Positions 53,474-61,622 of a DNA stretch of 64,000 nucleotides are shown here, one piece after another; positions within the stretch are counted from its first letter, which is position 1; each line of letters starts with the position of its first letter. This DNA comes from JAUSIF01 sp040901465. GTDB lineage: Bacteria > Pseudomonadota > Alphaproteobacteria > Rhizobiales > Xanthobacteraceae. A program made the translations under genes and the position numbers. Under the pieces are notes generated by a model. It was given only the letters and a program-made list of their open reading frames with translations, was not told the origin of the DNA and did not search any database. The stretch spans positions 322,133 through 386,132 of the forward strand of contig JBBDYN010000028.1 in assembly GCA_040901465.1 (NCBI GenBank). Reading direction: 5' to 3'.

Positions 53474-54471
53474 TACCCCTCGCCCTCGCGCAGTTTTCCC
53501 CAGAACAGCCAATAGACGAAGACGATGTAGCCGAGAATGATCGGCAGGAGCGCCACGGTGCCGATCAGCATGAAGATCTGGCTCGAAGGCGCGGCCGCAG
53601 TCTGCCAGATGTCGAGCGTAGGCGGCACAATATACGGATAGTTCGAGATCACGAGCCCGAGATAGCCGAGCATGAACAGCCCGATCGTGGCGAGGAACGG
53701 CGCCAGGTCGCGTCCCTCGTCGAGCCATTTCCATAAGCCGAGCGCGAGCAGCCCGGTGACCACCGGCACCGGCCACAGGAAATAAATATTCGGCGTCGCA
53801 AACCAGCGCGCGGCGATGCGCTCGAACTCGAGCGGCGTCCACAGGCTCACGAGGGCCATGGCCGCGAGCACGGCGAGCAGAAGCGTCTTTGCCTGATCGC
53901 GCGCGCGCCGTGCCACCGTGCCGTCGGTGCGCAACACGAGCCACGTTGCCCCGAGCAACCCATAGCCGGCGACGACGCCAATGCCGGTCAAGAGCGCGAA
54001 CGGCGTCGCCCAGTCGAACGGGCCGCCGCCGAACTGCCCGTTGCGCACCATGATCCCCTGGATCAGCCCGCCCAGGATCAATCCTTGAGAAAAGCCCGCG
54101 AGGATCGAGCCGCCCGCGAAAGCGAAATTCCAATATTTCTTGGTGGAGCGCGCGATCCAGCGGAATTCAAACGCGACGCCGCGGAAAATCAGCGCGAGCA
54201 GCATCAGGATCACCGGCAGGTAGAGTGCCGGCATCACGACGGCGTAGGCCAGCGGAAAGGCGACGAGCAAACCCGCGCCGCCGAGCACGAGCCAGGTCTC
54301 GTTGCCGTCCCAGAACGGCGCCACCGAATTCATCATCAGGTCGCGTTCGCGTTCGGTCTTGGCATAGGGAAACAGAATGCCGACGCCGAGATCGAAGCCG
54401 TCGAGGATCACGTACATCACGACCGCGGTCGCGATCAGCGCGGCCCAGATCACCGGAAGATACCATTCCAT
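53467..54471 (-). CDS. cydB: Cytochrome bd-type ubiquinol oxidase subunit II
   Basis: The 334-residue polytopic subunit has LDGFDLGVGILFPY near the start, WDGNETWLVLGGAG and FRGVAFEFRW, the usual CydB landmarks. It is downstream of cydA by 20 bases. The frame is open far upstream through cydA, but the ATG at 54471 is the proper start. Confidence 0.94.
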   Translation of the reverse strand: MEWYLPVIWAALIATAVVMYVILDGFDLGVGILFPYAKTERERDLMMNSVAPFWDGNETWLVLGGAGLLVAFPLAYAVVMPALYLPVILMLLALIFRGVAFEFRWIARSTKKYWNFAFAGGSILAGFSQGLILGGLIQGIMVRNGQFGGGPFDWATPFALLTGIGVVAGYGLLGATWLVLRTDGTVARRARDQAKTLLLAVLAAMALVSLWTPLEFERIAARWFATPNIYFLWPVPVVTGLLALGLWKWLDEGRDLAPFLATIGLFMLGYLGLVISNYPYIVPPTLDIWQTAAAPSSQIFMLIGTVALLPIILGYIVFVYWLFWGKLREGEGYH

Positions 54472-54491
54472 GGTCGATCTCCCTGCCTGCG

Positions 54492-55880
54492 CTAGCCGAG
54501 CACTTTGCGGCCGGCTTCTTCGACGGAAGAAAGCGGACGCCGTGTCGGACGATGCTCGGGCTCCCCCGCCGCCGCCGGCGGCCCGTTCACGATCAGCCGG
54601 TTGATGTAATAGATGCCCATCGAGAACACGATCCCGTATACGAGCACGAACAGTGCGAGCGTCGTCGCCACGCTCCCGCCCGGCACCGGCGAGATCGCGT
54701 CGGCCGTGCGCATGACGCCGTGCACGATCCACGGCTGCCGCCCGCTCTCGGTGACGGTCCACCCGGCGATCACCGCGACGAAGCCCATCCACCAGGTGTG
54801 CGCCATCGGCTTCAGGTACCAGTTCGTCTTGAACAATAGTCGGCGCTGCCACAGCCACGCGCCGACCCATGCCGAAGCGATCATGAAGAAGCCGATCGCG
54901 AGCATGATGCGAAATGCGAAGAAAACGATCGGCACGGAAGGACGCTCGCTCGGCGGGACACTCTTGAGCCCGGGAAACAATCCGTTCGGGTCGTGCGTAA
55001 GCACGATCGACGAGCCACGCGGGATCGAGATCGCGAAGCGGTTGGCTTCGGCCTTCTCGTCGGGCCAGGCAAAAATATGGAAATCGCCGGGCTTGGTGCC
55101 GTCCCAATGCGCTTCCATCGCCGCGATTTTCACCGGCTGATGCTTCAGCGTGTTGAGCCCGTGCAGGTCGCCGATCAGGAGCTGCAGCGGCGCCACGATC
55201 GCGGCGAAACCGATCCCCATGCGCAGCATCGTGCGCGCCTCGGGAAGATTCGTACCGGCCACGAGATAACGCGCGCCGACCGCGAGCACCACGAAGCTCG
55301 TCGTCAGATACGCCGCCGTCAGCATATGCGCGAAGCGATAGGGGAAGCTTGGATTGAAGACGATGGCGATCCAGTCGAGTGGCTGGGCGACGCTGTTCCG
55401 CATCTCGAAGCCTGCGGGCGTGTGCATCCAGCTGTTCGCCGACAGAATCCAGAATGCCGAGATCGCGGTCCCGACCGCCACCGCAATGCACGAGAACACA
55501 TGCAGCCATGGCGGCACCCGGTTCCAGCCGAACAGCATCACGCCGAGAAACGTAGCCTCGAGGAAAAATGCGGTGAGAACCTCGTAGCCCATGAGCGGGC
55601 CGATGATGTTGCCCGCCGCCGCCGAGAAGCGGCTCCAGTTCGTCCCAAACTGATAGGAGAGCACGATCCCGGAAACGACGCCCATGGCGAACGAGACGGC
55701 GAAAATCTTGGTCCAGAAGCGTGCGAGCGAGTGGTAATGCTTCGTGCCCGTCCGGATCCACATCACGTCGAGCGTCGCGATATAGGCCGAGAGCCCGATC
55801 GTGAAACTCGGGAAGATGATGTGGAACGAGATCGTGAACGCGAATTGAATGCGCGCGAGCAGGACCGGATCGAAATCCAT
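54492..55880 (-). CDS. cydA: Cytochrome bd-type ubiquinol oxidase subunit I, cyanide-insensitive (short Q-loop) form
   Basis: The 462-residue haem-bearing subunit has the haem b595 ligand His in ISFHIIFPS (His20), a second His in RFAHMLTAAY and a haem ligand Met region in MRTADAISP. The length is short (about 460 instead of 520), and GWTVTESGRQPWIV with a brief Q-loop places it with the cyanide-insensitive oxidase branch. It gives oxygen reduction without proton pumping. The gene starts with MDFDPVLLARIQF. Confidence 0.93.
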   Translation of the reverse strand: MDFDPVLLARIQFAFTISFHIIFPSFTIGLSAYIATLDVMWIRTGTKHYHSLARFWTKIFAVSFAMGVVSGIVLSYQFGTNWSRFSAAAGNIIGPLMGYEVLTAFFLEATFLGVMLFGWNRVPPWLHVFSCIAVAVGTAISAFWILSANSWMHTPAGFEMRNSVAQPLDWIAIVFNPSFPYRFAHMLTAAYLTTSFVVLAVGARYLVAGTNLPEARTMLRMGIGFAAIVAPLQLLIGDLHGLNTLKHQPVKIAAMEAHWDGTKPGDFHIFAWPDEKAEANRFAISIPRGSSIVLTHDPNGLFPGLKSVPPSERPSVPIVFFAFRIMLAIGFFMIASAWVGAWLWQRRLLFKTNWYLKPMAHTWWMGFVAVIAGWTVTESGRQPWIVHGVMRTADAISPVPGGSVATTLALFVLVYGIVFSMGIYYINRLIVNGPPAAAGEPEHRPTRRPLSSVEEAGRKVLG

Positions 55881-56264
55881 CGGCGGCTCTCCCGGCGGGC
55901 GGGTTTCGCGGCGGCAAAAGTATCGACTCGGACAGGGCAGGTCGGCAACCGCCGAATTGATTCAGCCCAAGGCTCGCCCGCCGAGTGTCCGGCGGGCGGG
56001 CTCCTGCCGATGGCCGCAGCGACGCCCTCTCGTCGAAAAACTCGTGGCCGGACAATCAGTTCCCGACGTCGTGGGGGTGTCGTTACCATCGCCCCCTGAG
56101 GCGCGGCCGCCGTGGACAACCCGAAGAATCGGCAGGTGCGGCAATGCTGCCGCCGCTATGCTCAAGATGCGCTGCGCAGGGAATTTGGCGCGCGAGCGTA
56201 GCCGCGGGAGGCACCACTTGTTGTGCGCCCCGACGAATGAGCGCGCGCCGCATTGGGGGACACA
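55881..56264. other. 384-base divergent intergenic region between cydA and the purine permease
   Basis: No gene was recognised here. It must hold both promoters. One 8-bp stem, GCCCGCCG (55976-55983) and CGGCGGGC (55990-55997), closes a six-base loop. Open frames crossing the region have atypical, arginine-rich translations and look like noise. Confidence 0.55.
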
Positions 56265-57599
56265 ATGGCCAAGAAAGCGGGAACAGCCGGATCTTCCGGC
56301 CTCACCGACATGCTCGACGAGTACTTCGGCCTTTCGGCCAATCGCACCAACGTGCGTACTGAGGTGATCGCCGGGATCACGACCTTCCTGACGATGGCGT
56401 ACATCATTTTCGTGAACCCGCAGATTCTTGGCGCCGCGGGCATGGACAAGGGGGCCGTATTCGTTGCGACGTGTCTCGCGGCGGCGCTGTCCACGCTTAT
56501 CATGGCGTTATACGCGAATTACCCGATCGCGCTCGCGCCTGGCATGGGCCTCAACGCCTTTTTCGCCTTCACGCTGGTGCTGACCTACAAGTACACGTGG
56601 CAGCAGGCGCTCGCCGCCGTGTTCTGCTCGGGCATCCTGTTCCTGCTGATCTCGATCTTCAGGATCCGCGAATGGGTGATCAACGCAATCCCGCACAATA
56701 TGAAGATGGCGGTGTCGGCCGGCATCGGAATGTTTCTGGCGATCATCGGGCTGCAGGGCGCCGGCATCGTCGTCGATCATCCCGCGACCCTCGTCACGCT
56801 CGGCAACCTCACGCAGCCTGCGGCGATCCTGGCGCTCTTGGGTTTTGTGCTGATCGCCGCCTTGAACCACCGCCGGATCCTCGGCGGCACGATCATCGGC
56901 ATTCTGGTGATTGCCGTCATCGGTATCCCGTTCGGTCTTGCGCAGTTCACCGGCGTCCTATCGTTGCCGCCCTCGATCACACCAACTTTCCTGCAACTCG
57001 ACTTCTCGCGCACGATGGAATTGGCGTTCCTGATCGCCGTGTTCAGCCTTCTGTTCGTCGATCTGTTCGATACGGCGGGCACGCTGATCGGCGTCTCCTA
57101 TCGCGGCGGGTTACTGGATAAGGAAGGCAGGCTTCCGCGCATGCGACAGGCGTTGATTTCCGACAGCACCGCGACGGTCGTGGGTTCGCTACTCGGCACC
57201 TCCAACACCACGAGCTACATCGAAAGCGCCGCCGGCGTGGACGCGGGCGGCCGCACCGGCCTCACCGGCGTCGTGGTCGCGATCCTGTTCCTGCTGGCGC
57301 TGTTCTTCTCGCCGCTCGCTGGCATGATCCCGGCCTACGCCACGGCCGCCGCGCTTCTCTATGTCGCGATCATGATGATGCGCGGGCTTGCCGACATCGA
57401 CTGGAAGGACATGACCGAGTACGCGCCGGCGGTCGTCGCCGCGGTCGCTATGCCGCTCACCTACTCGATCGCCACCGGCATCGGCCTTGGCTTCATCACC
57501 TACGCAGTGCTCAAGATCCTCGCCGGCAAGGCGCAGGACGCGAGCCCGGCGGTGATGATCCTGGCCGTCCTGTTCGCGATCTACTTCGCGGTGCACTGA
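56265..57599 (+). CDS. AzgA-type purine (adenine/guanine) permease
   Basis: The 444-residue NCS2-superfamily transporter has about 12-14 helices, with DEYFGLSANRTNVRTEVIAG and FLTMAYIIFVNPQIL at the start. The substrate-region motif GLNAFFAF and the FVDLFDTAGTLIGV and GTSNTTSYIESAAGV segments are diagnostic. It imports adenine, guanine or hypoxanthine with protons. The ATG follows GGGGGA closely; an upstream TTG is less likely. Confidence 0.94.
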   Translation: MAKKAGTAGSSGLTDMLDEYFGLSANRTNVRTEVIAGITTFLTMAYIIFVNPQILGAAGMDKGAVFVATCLAAALSTLIMALYANYPIALAPGMGLNAFFAFTLVLTYKYTWQQALAAVFCSGILFLLISIFRIREWVINAIPHNMKMAVSAGIGMFLAIIGLQGAGIVVDHPATLVTLGNLTQPAAILALLGFVLIAALNHRRILGGTIIGILVIAVIGIPFGLAQFTGVLSLPPSITPTFLQLDFSRTMELAFLIAVFSLLFVDLFDTAGTLIGVSYRGGLLDKEGRLPRMRQALISDSTATVVGSLLGTSNTTSYIESAAGVDAGGRTGLTGVVVAILFLLALFFSPLAGMIPAYATAAALLYVAIMMMRGLADIDWKDMTEYAPAVVAAVAMPLTYSIATGIGLGFITYAVLKILAGKAQDASPAVMILAVLFAIYFAVH

Positions 57600-57610
57600 A
57601 AAAATTCTCC

Positions 57611-57731
57611 GTCCCCCGCTTGCGGGGGAGGGTGGCGAGCTAGGCGAGCCTGATGGGGGCCATTGCGACGCACCCCACCCGGCTCGCCGCTTTCGCGGCT
57701 CGCCTCCCTCCCCTAAAAGGGGAGGGAGGAG
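57611..57731. repeat. GC-rich repeat, family 2, copy 2, supplying the next gene's ribosome-binding site
   Basis: It has the same blocks as 44951-45071: CCCCGCTTGCGGGG, CCCCACCCGGCTCGC, CGCGGCTCGCC and a final CCTCCCCTAAAAGGGGAGG hairpin. Its right end, GGAGGGAGGAG, lies 6-16 bases before the ATG of the SDR gene. Confidence 0.8.
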
Positions 57732-57737
57732 TCAGAC

Positions 57738-58559
57738 ATGAATCTCGCCGGCAAGACCGTCCTCATCACCGGCTCCACCGATGGCCTCGGCCGGCTGGTG
57801 GCGAAACGAGTTGCCGCCTCGGGCGCGCACCTGCTGATCCACGGGCGCAGCAAGGAGCGCGGCGAAAAATTGCTCGACGAAATCCGCGCGGCGGGGAAGG
57901 GCAAGGGCACCTTTTACCAGGCCGACCTCGGCTCGCTCGCCGAGGTGCGCAGGCTCGCCGCGGCAATCCTCAAGGAACACGACCGGATCCATGCGCTCGT
58001 GAACAATGCGGGCCTCGGCTCCGGGCCGGACATGAAGACGCGCGCCGTCAGTGCGGACGGGCATGAGTTGCGCTTCGCCGTCAATTATCTCTCGAGCTTC
58101 CTGCTGACCCATCTCCTGCTGCCGGCGATCCTGAATGCCGCGCCCTCGCGCATCGTCAACGTCTCCTCGCTCGGCCAGCAGCCGCTCGAGTTCGATGACG
58201 TGATGCTCGAGCGCGGCTATGACGGCGCCCGCGCCTACCGCCAAAGCAAGCTCGCCCAAATTCTTTTCACCTTCGAGCTTGCTAGGGAACTCGCCGGCAA
58301 GCGTGTGACCGTGAACAGCCTGCATCCGGCGACCTTCATGGACACGAACATGGTGCGTCTGAACGGCGTGAAACCGACCAGCACCGTCGATCAGGGCGCC
58401 GACGCCGTGATCAAGCTCGTCGCCTCCGATGCGGTCGAGGGACAGAGCGGGCTCTTTTTCAACGGGCTCGACGAGTCGCGCGCGAACGAACAGGCCTATG
58501 ATGCGGAGGCGCGCCAGAAACTGAACGAGTTGAGCCGAAGCTTGACCGGCTTGTCCTGA
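57738..58559 (+). CDS. Short-chain dehydrogenase/reductase
   Basis: The 273-residue Rossmann-fold oxidoreductase has cofactor motif TGSTDGLG, ALVNNAGLG, IVNVSSLG with the catalytic Ser, and YRQSK with Tyr and Lys. HGRSKER after strand 2 suggests NADP(H) preference. The substrate is unknown. Its Shine-Dalgarno is the end of the upstream repeat. Confidence 0.92.
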   Translation: MNLAGKTVLITGSTDGLGRLVAKRVAASGAHLLIHGRSKERGEKLLDEIRAAGKGKGTFYQADLGSLAEVRRLAAAILKEHDRIHALVNNAGLGSGPDMKTRAVSADGHELRFAVNYLSSFLLTHLLLPAILNAAPSRIVNVSSLGQQPLEFDDVMLERGYDGARAYRQSKLAQILFTFELARELAGKRVTVNSLHPATFMDTNMVRLNGVKPTSTVDQGADAVIKLVASDAVEGQSGLFFNGLDESRANEQAYDAEARQKLNELSRSLTGLS

Positions 58560-58597
58560 CCGCGACAATGACCGCGCTAACCGCGGAGGAATGCGCC

Positions 58598-58963
58598 ATG
58601 CCCAAGCTCGCCGGTTTCGGCTCGCTGAAGACGCTTCGCGAAGAGCGCGTCACCGACAAGATCACACGCAAGATCGTCGCCGGCGACAAAGCCATGATCG
58701 TCTGGTGGAGCGTGAAGGCCGGCGCCCACGCGAAGGCGCACAATCACCCGCACGAGCAGATCTTCTGGATGCTCGAGGGCAAGATGGAATTCCGCCTCGG
58801 CGGCGAGCGCCGCACCTGCGGGCCGGGCGACATCGCGGTGATCCCGGGCGGCGTCGAGCATGAGGCCTGGTTTCACGAGGACACCGAGTTGATCGACGTA
58901 TTCGGACCTCCACGCGAAGATTTTCTCTCTGGCGGTGTACCGGTATATATGCGTCAAAAGTGA
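58598..58963 (+). CDS. Cupin-domain protein
   Basis: The 121-residue single-domain cupin has metal-binding motif 1 HNHPHEQIFWMLEG and motif 2 IPGGVEHEAWF. It may be an isomerase, dioxygenase or sensor. The ATG at 58598 has GGAGG seven bases upstream; an ATG at 58568 is worse placed. It lies 38 bases after the SDR gene. Confidence 0.9.
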   Translation: MPKLAGFGSLKTLREERVTDKITRKIVAGDKAMIVWWSVKAGAHAKAHNHPHEQIFWMLEGKMEFRLGGERRTCGPGDIAVIPGGVEHEAWFHEDTELIDVFGPPREDFLSGGVPVYMRQK

Positions 58964-59026
58964 ATTCGAAGGCGTTTCCCGAGACTGCTTATTCGAGCAG
59001 GCGCGAGTAAGGCGGTGCAAGCGGCG

Positions 59027-59971
59027 ATGATCGCAAGCGTAGGCAATGTGCGCGACATGTATCAGCGCTTGTTCGGCTACCCGATGGCCGGCCGGCATGA
59101 GCCATGCGACCTGTGCGGCTCATCGAAAAGCATCGTCGTCGGAAGATACGACCGGCGGCTGCGTCCCCTCAAGAACGTCATGTGTTCTCATTGCGGTCTC
59201 ATCCGGCAGGACCCGATGCCGACCGACTCGGAACTCGAGTATTTCTATGAGCGTGAATACCGCGTGCAGCAAAAGGGCGCGGCCGAGCCGCATCCGCGCA
59301 ATGTCGAGCGCAACCTCGAGCGCAGTGCCGCCCGCCTCGAGCACCTGAAGCCGCATGTGCGCCCGGGCGCGAAGATCCTCGACGTCGGAAGCGGTGCGGG
59401 AGACTTTGTCCATCTCGCCGCCCGGGCGGGATACGACGTCCGCGGCATCGAGCCGAACCTCGCCTATGCCGAATGGTCGAAAAAGAATTTCGGGATCGAC
59501 GTCACCGTTGGAACGTGGGAGACGGCGGAGGTCGCACCCGGTTCCTGCGACCTGATCACCTCGCATCATGTTCTGGAGCATCTACGCTCCCCGTTTGCGG
59601 TCCTCAGAAAATTTCACCAATGGCTGAAGCCCGATGGTCGACTCTGGCTCGCAGTCCCGAACTTGAAGTGGACTGTCAATTCACCCATCAACCGGTTCCA
59701 GCTCTGGCATATGCACGGCTTCACGCCGGAGACGCATCAGATGATGGCATTGAAGGCGGGCTTCGCTCGGATCACCGGATTGCGCGGCCGCTCGACCGAG
59801 GCCTTGCTGCAGCGCCTGCCGGCCCCGGCGGAAAATTGGTTCCTGTTTCCTGATCACGCCCGCGAAATGCAGCAGTTTTTCCGCGAGCACACGCTCATAC
59901 GCTACGTCCTGCGGCCGAAGGCCTATGCGCGCGCCGCACAACTTTTCGCGCGGGCGCTCCGCACGCGATGA
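59027..59971 (+). CDS. SAM-dependent methyltransferase with N-terminal zinc ribbon
   Basis: The protein has about 314 residues. The N-terminal zinc-ribbon-like module has two Cys pairs (CDLCGSS and CSHCGLI). The class I methyltransferase domain follows, with ILDVGSGAGDFVHLAARAG (motif I) and HHVLEHLRSPFAVLRK, then a GRLWLAVPN strand. Such proteins often methylate sugars in surface polysaccharide synthesis. A GTG at 59015 is an alternative start. Confidence 0.88.
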   Translation: MIASVGNVRDMYQRLFGYPMAGRHEPCDLCGSSKSIVVGRYDRRLRPLKNVMCSHCGLIRQDPMPTDSELEYFYEREYRVQQKGAAEPHPRNVERNLERSAARLEHLKPHVRPGAKILDVGSGAGDFVHLAARAGYDVRGIEPNLAYAEWSKKNFGIDVTVGTWETAEVAPGSCDLITSHHVLEHLRSPFAVLRKFHQWLKPDGRLWLAVPNLKWTVNSPINRFQLWHMHGFTPETHQMMALKAGFARITGLRGRSTEALLQRLPAPAENWFLFPDHAREMQQFFREHTLIRYVLRPKAYARAAQLFARALRTR

Positions 59972-59990
59972 CGAATGTCGCTCGGCTGCC

Positions 59991-60863
59991 CTAGCCGGCC
60001 AGCGCCTTCTTGAGCGCGAGCATGTCGCGCCAGGCGTGGCGCTTTTCCAGCGGTGACCGCAGCAGATAGGCAGGGTGAAACGTGACGAGCGCGCGGATCG
60101 TGCGCGTGCCGGTGTCGTAGTCGAACCAGCGCCCCCGCACGCCGCGGATACCTTCCTTGATCCCGAGCAGCGTCTGCATCGACGGCTTGCCGAGGCAGAC
60201 TAGGAAGTCCGGGTTCGCGAGCTCGATCTGCTTGCGGATGAACGGCAGGCAGATCGCGGATTCCTGCGGCGTCGGCGTGCGGTTTCCCGGCGGTCGCCAA
60301 GGCACGATGTTGGCGATATAGACGGACATCCTGTCGAGTCCGATCGCTCCGAGCATGCGGTCGAGGAGCTTGCCCGAACGGCCGACGAACGGCAGCCCTT
60401 CGCGATCCTCTTCCGCGCCCGGCGCCTCGCCCACGAGCATCACGCGCGCCTGCGGATTGCCGTCCGCGAACACGAGGTTCATCGCCGTCGCCTTCAGCGC
60501 GCATCCGGCGAAGCGGGCGAGCTGGGCGCGCAACTCTTCGAGCGAAGCCGCGCTTTTCGCCGCTTCACGCGCGGCGGCGACCGCTTCCTCCGCCGCGGGC
60601 AGGACGGACGCGGCAACATATCTTCCGTCGGCCCGGCCGGGCGAACTCGCGTTCGCGGGCGAGCGCGAGCCGGAATCGATCGACACAAAGCCGGCCTGTC
60701 GCACGCGATCCCGGATCGGCCCTTCGGGCCGTCCGGGATGACGAATTTCCTTCTCCGGTGCTTCTTCGAAGCGGTTGACCGGCTCCTCGCCGAGCGCGAC
60801 GTCGACGCCCGCCTCCGCGTGGAAGGCGAGGGCGTCGATCGCGGCTTGTCTCGGGTCGGCCAT
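59991..60863 (-). CDS. Family 4-like uracil-DNA glycosylase carrying an in-frame palindromic repeat
   Basis: The 290-residue glycosylase removes uracil from DNA. It has motif A GEAPGAEEDREGLPFVGRSG, NIVPWRPPGNRTPTP and the catalytic loop HPAYLLRSP. Family 4 enzymes bind a 4Fe-4S cluster through four Cys. Here the N-terminal pair is reduced to one (FAGCAL) and the RPP-preceding Cys is Trp, leaving only AIC at the fourth place. Residues about 41-79 are encoded by a palindromic repeat (60626-60743) and have no counterpart in the family. Confidence 0.9.
   Translation of the reverse strand: MADPRQAAIDALAFHAEAGVDVALGEEPVNRFEEAPEKEIRHPGRPEGPIRDRVRQAGFVSIDSGSRSPANASSPGRADGRYVAASVLPAAEEAVAAAREAAKSAASLEELRAQLARFAGCALKATAMNLVFADGNPQARVMLVGEAPGAEEDREGLPFVGRSGKLLDRMLGAIGLDRMSVYIANIVPWRPPGNRTPTPQESAICLPFIRKQIELANPDFLVCLGKPSMQTLLGIKEGIRGVRGRWFDYDTGTRTIRALVTFHPAYLLRSPLEKRHAWRDMLALKKALAG
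60626..60743. repeat. Palindromic repeat, copy F, inside the uracil-DNA glycosylase gene
   Basis: The right end reads TCCGGGATGACG and the left end CCGTCGGCCCGG, a decayed complement. Inner arms CCGGAATCGATCGACA and TGTCGCACGCGATCCCGG pair imperfectly. The boundaries are accurate to a few bases. It is open in the gene's frame and encodes a Pro/Arg/Gly/Ser-rich stretch (RHPGRPEGP to SSPGRADGR). Confidence 0.78.
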
Positions 60864-60900
60864 CGTTCCTATCTAGAGGATCGCATGGCCAGGGCAAAGC

Positions 60901-61464
60901 TCATGCGGCCGCCGGCGGCAGGTTCTCCACTTCGCCACGCGCCGGGTAATTGCGATCGAGCGCGAAATCCACGGCAGCGAGCAATTCGGTGAAGTGCGGC
61001 CGCGCAAACGGCATAGTCTGCACGCTCCCGTAATAGAGCGTGTTGTCGGGCCGCACGAGGAACAGACCCGGCTCCGAGAACAGCGGCGGCTCCTCGATGC
61101 CGGCCGAGGTCTTGCCGCGGCTGGTGGAAATATAGAGGCCCCAGGAACGCGCCGTCTCGAGCGGCAAGTCGTGGCCGACGCGCATAATCGGCAATTCCCA
61201 GTCTCGCTTGGCCTTCTCCGCGCGCTCCTCGTTGTCAGACGAGATCGCGACCACGTTCACGCCGCGCTTTTCGAATTCGTCGATCTTGGGGTCGAGTTCG
61301 CCCAAATAGCGCCGGCACACCGGGCAGTGCAGGCCGCGATAGAAAACCACGAGCGAGAAATTCTTTGGGTTTTCGCTGGCGAGGTCGAAACGCCCGCCGC
61401 CGATCAGCGGTACCGAAAGCGGCGGCACGGGCTTACGCGGCAGAAGCGGAACGATGTCGTGCAT
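60901..61464 (-). CDS. Peroxiredoxin-like (AhpC/TSA-type) protein
   Basis: The 187-residue thioredoxin-fold protein has the resolving/peroxidatic region LVVFYRGLHCPVCRRYLGEL, with CPVC in place of the usual VCPTE loop, so it may be a thiol reductase rather than a standard peroxidase. VVAISSDNEERAEKAKRDW follows. The ATG at 61464 has CGGAG eight bases upstream. It is divergent from the ETF-QO gene. Confidence 0.88.
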   Translation of the reverse strand: MHDIVPLLPRKPVPPLSVPLIGGGRFDLASENPKNFSLVVFYRGLHCPVCRRYLGELDPKIDEFEKRGVNVVAISSDNEERAEKAKRDWELPIMRVGHDLPLETARSWGLYISTSRGKTSAGIEEPPLFSEPGLFLVRPDNTLYYGSVQTMPFARPHFTELLAAVDFALDRNYPARGEVENLPPAAA

Positions 61465-61622
61465 GGGATTGCTCCGGAAATTCGCATGGATGGTGGCCGA
61501 ACCGGCGGTCAGGAGAAACAGGCCTCCTTTCACTATTCGTTGAAAGGATGCGATTGTTTCCGCTCCGGAAACATGGAAAACGGGGGTGCGGGTTACCTCC
61601 GTTTCAGTGCGGAATCCTTGCA

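Noticed and set aside
53467..56055. An 862-codon minus-strand frame suggesting a giant CydB fusion
   Set aside because: Only the last 334 codons match CydB; the upstream part is the wrong frame of cydA and has no family match.
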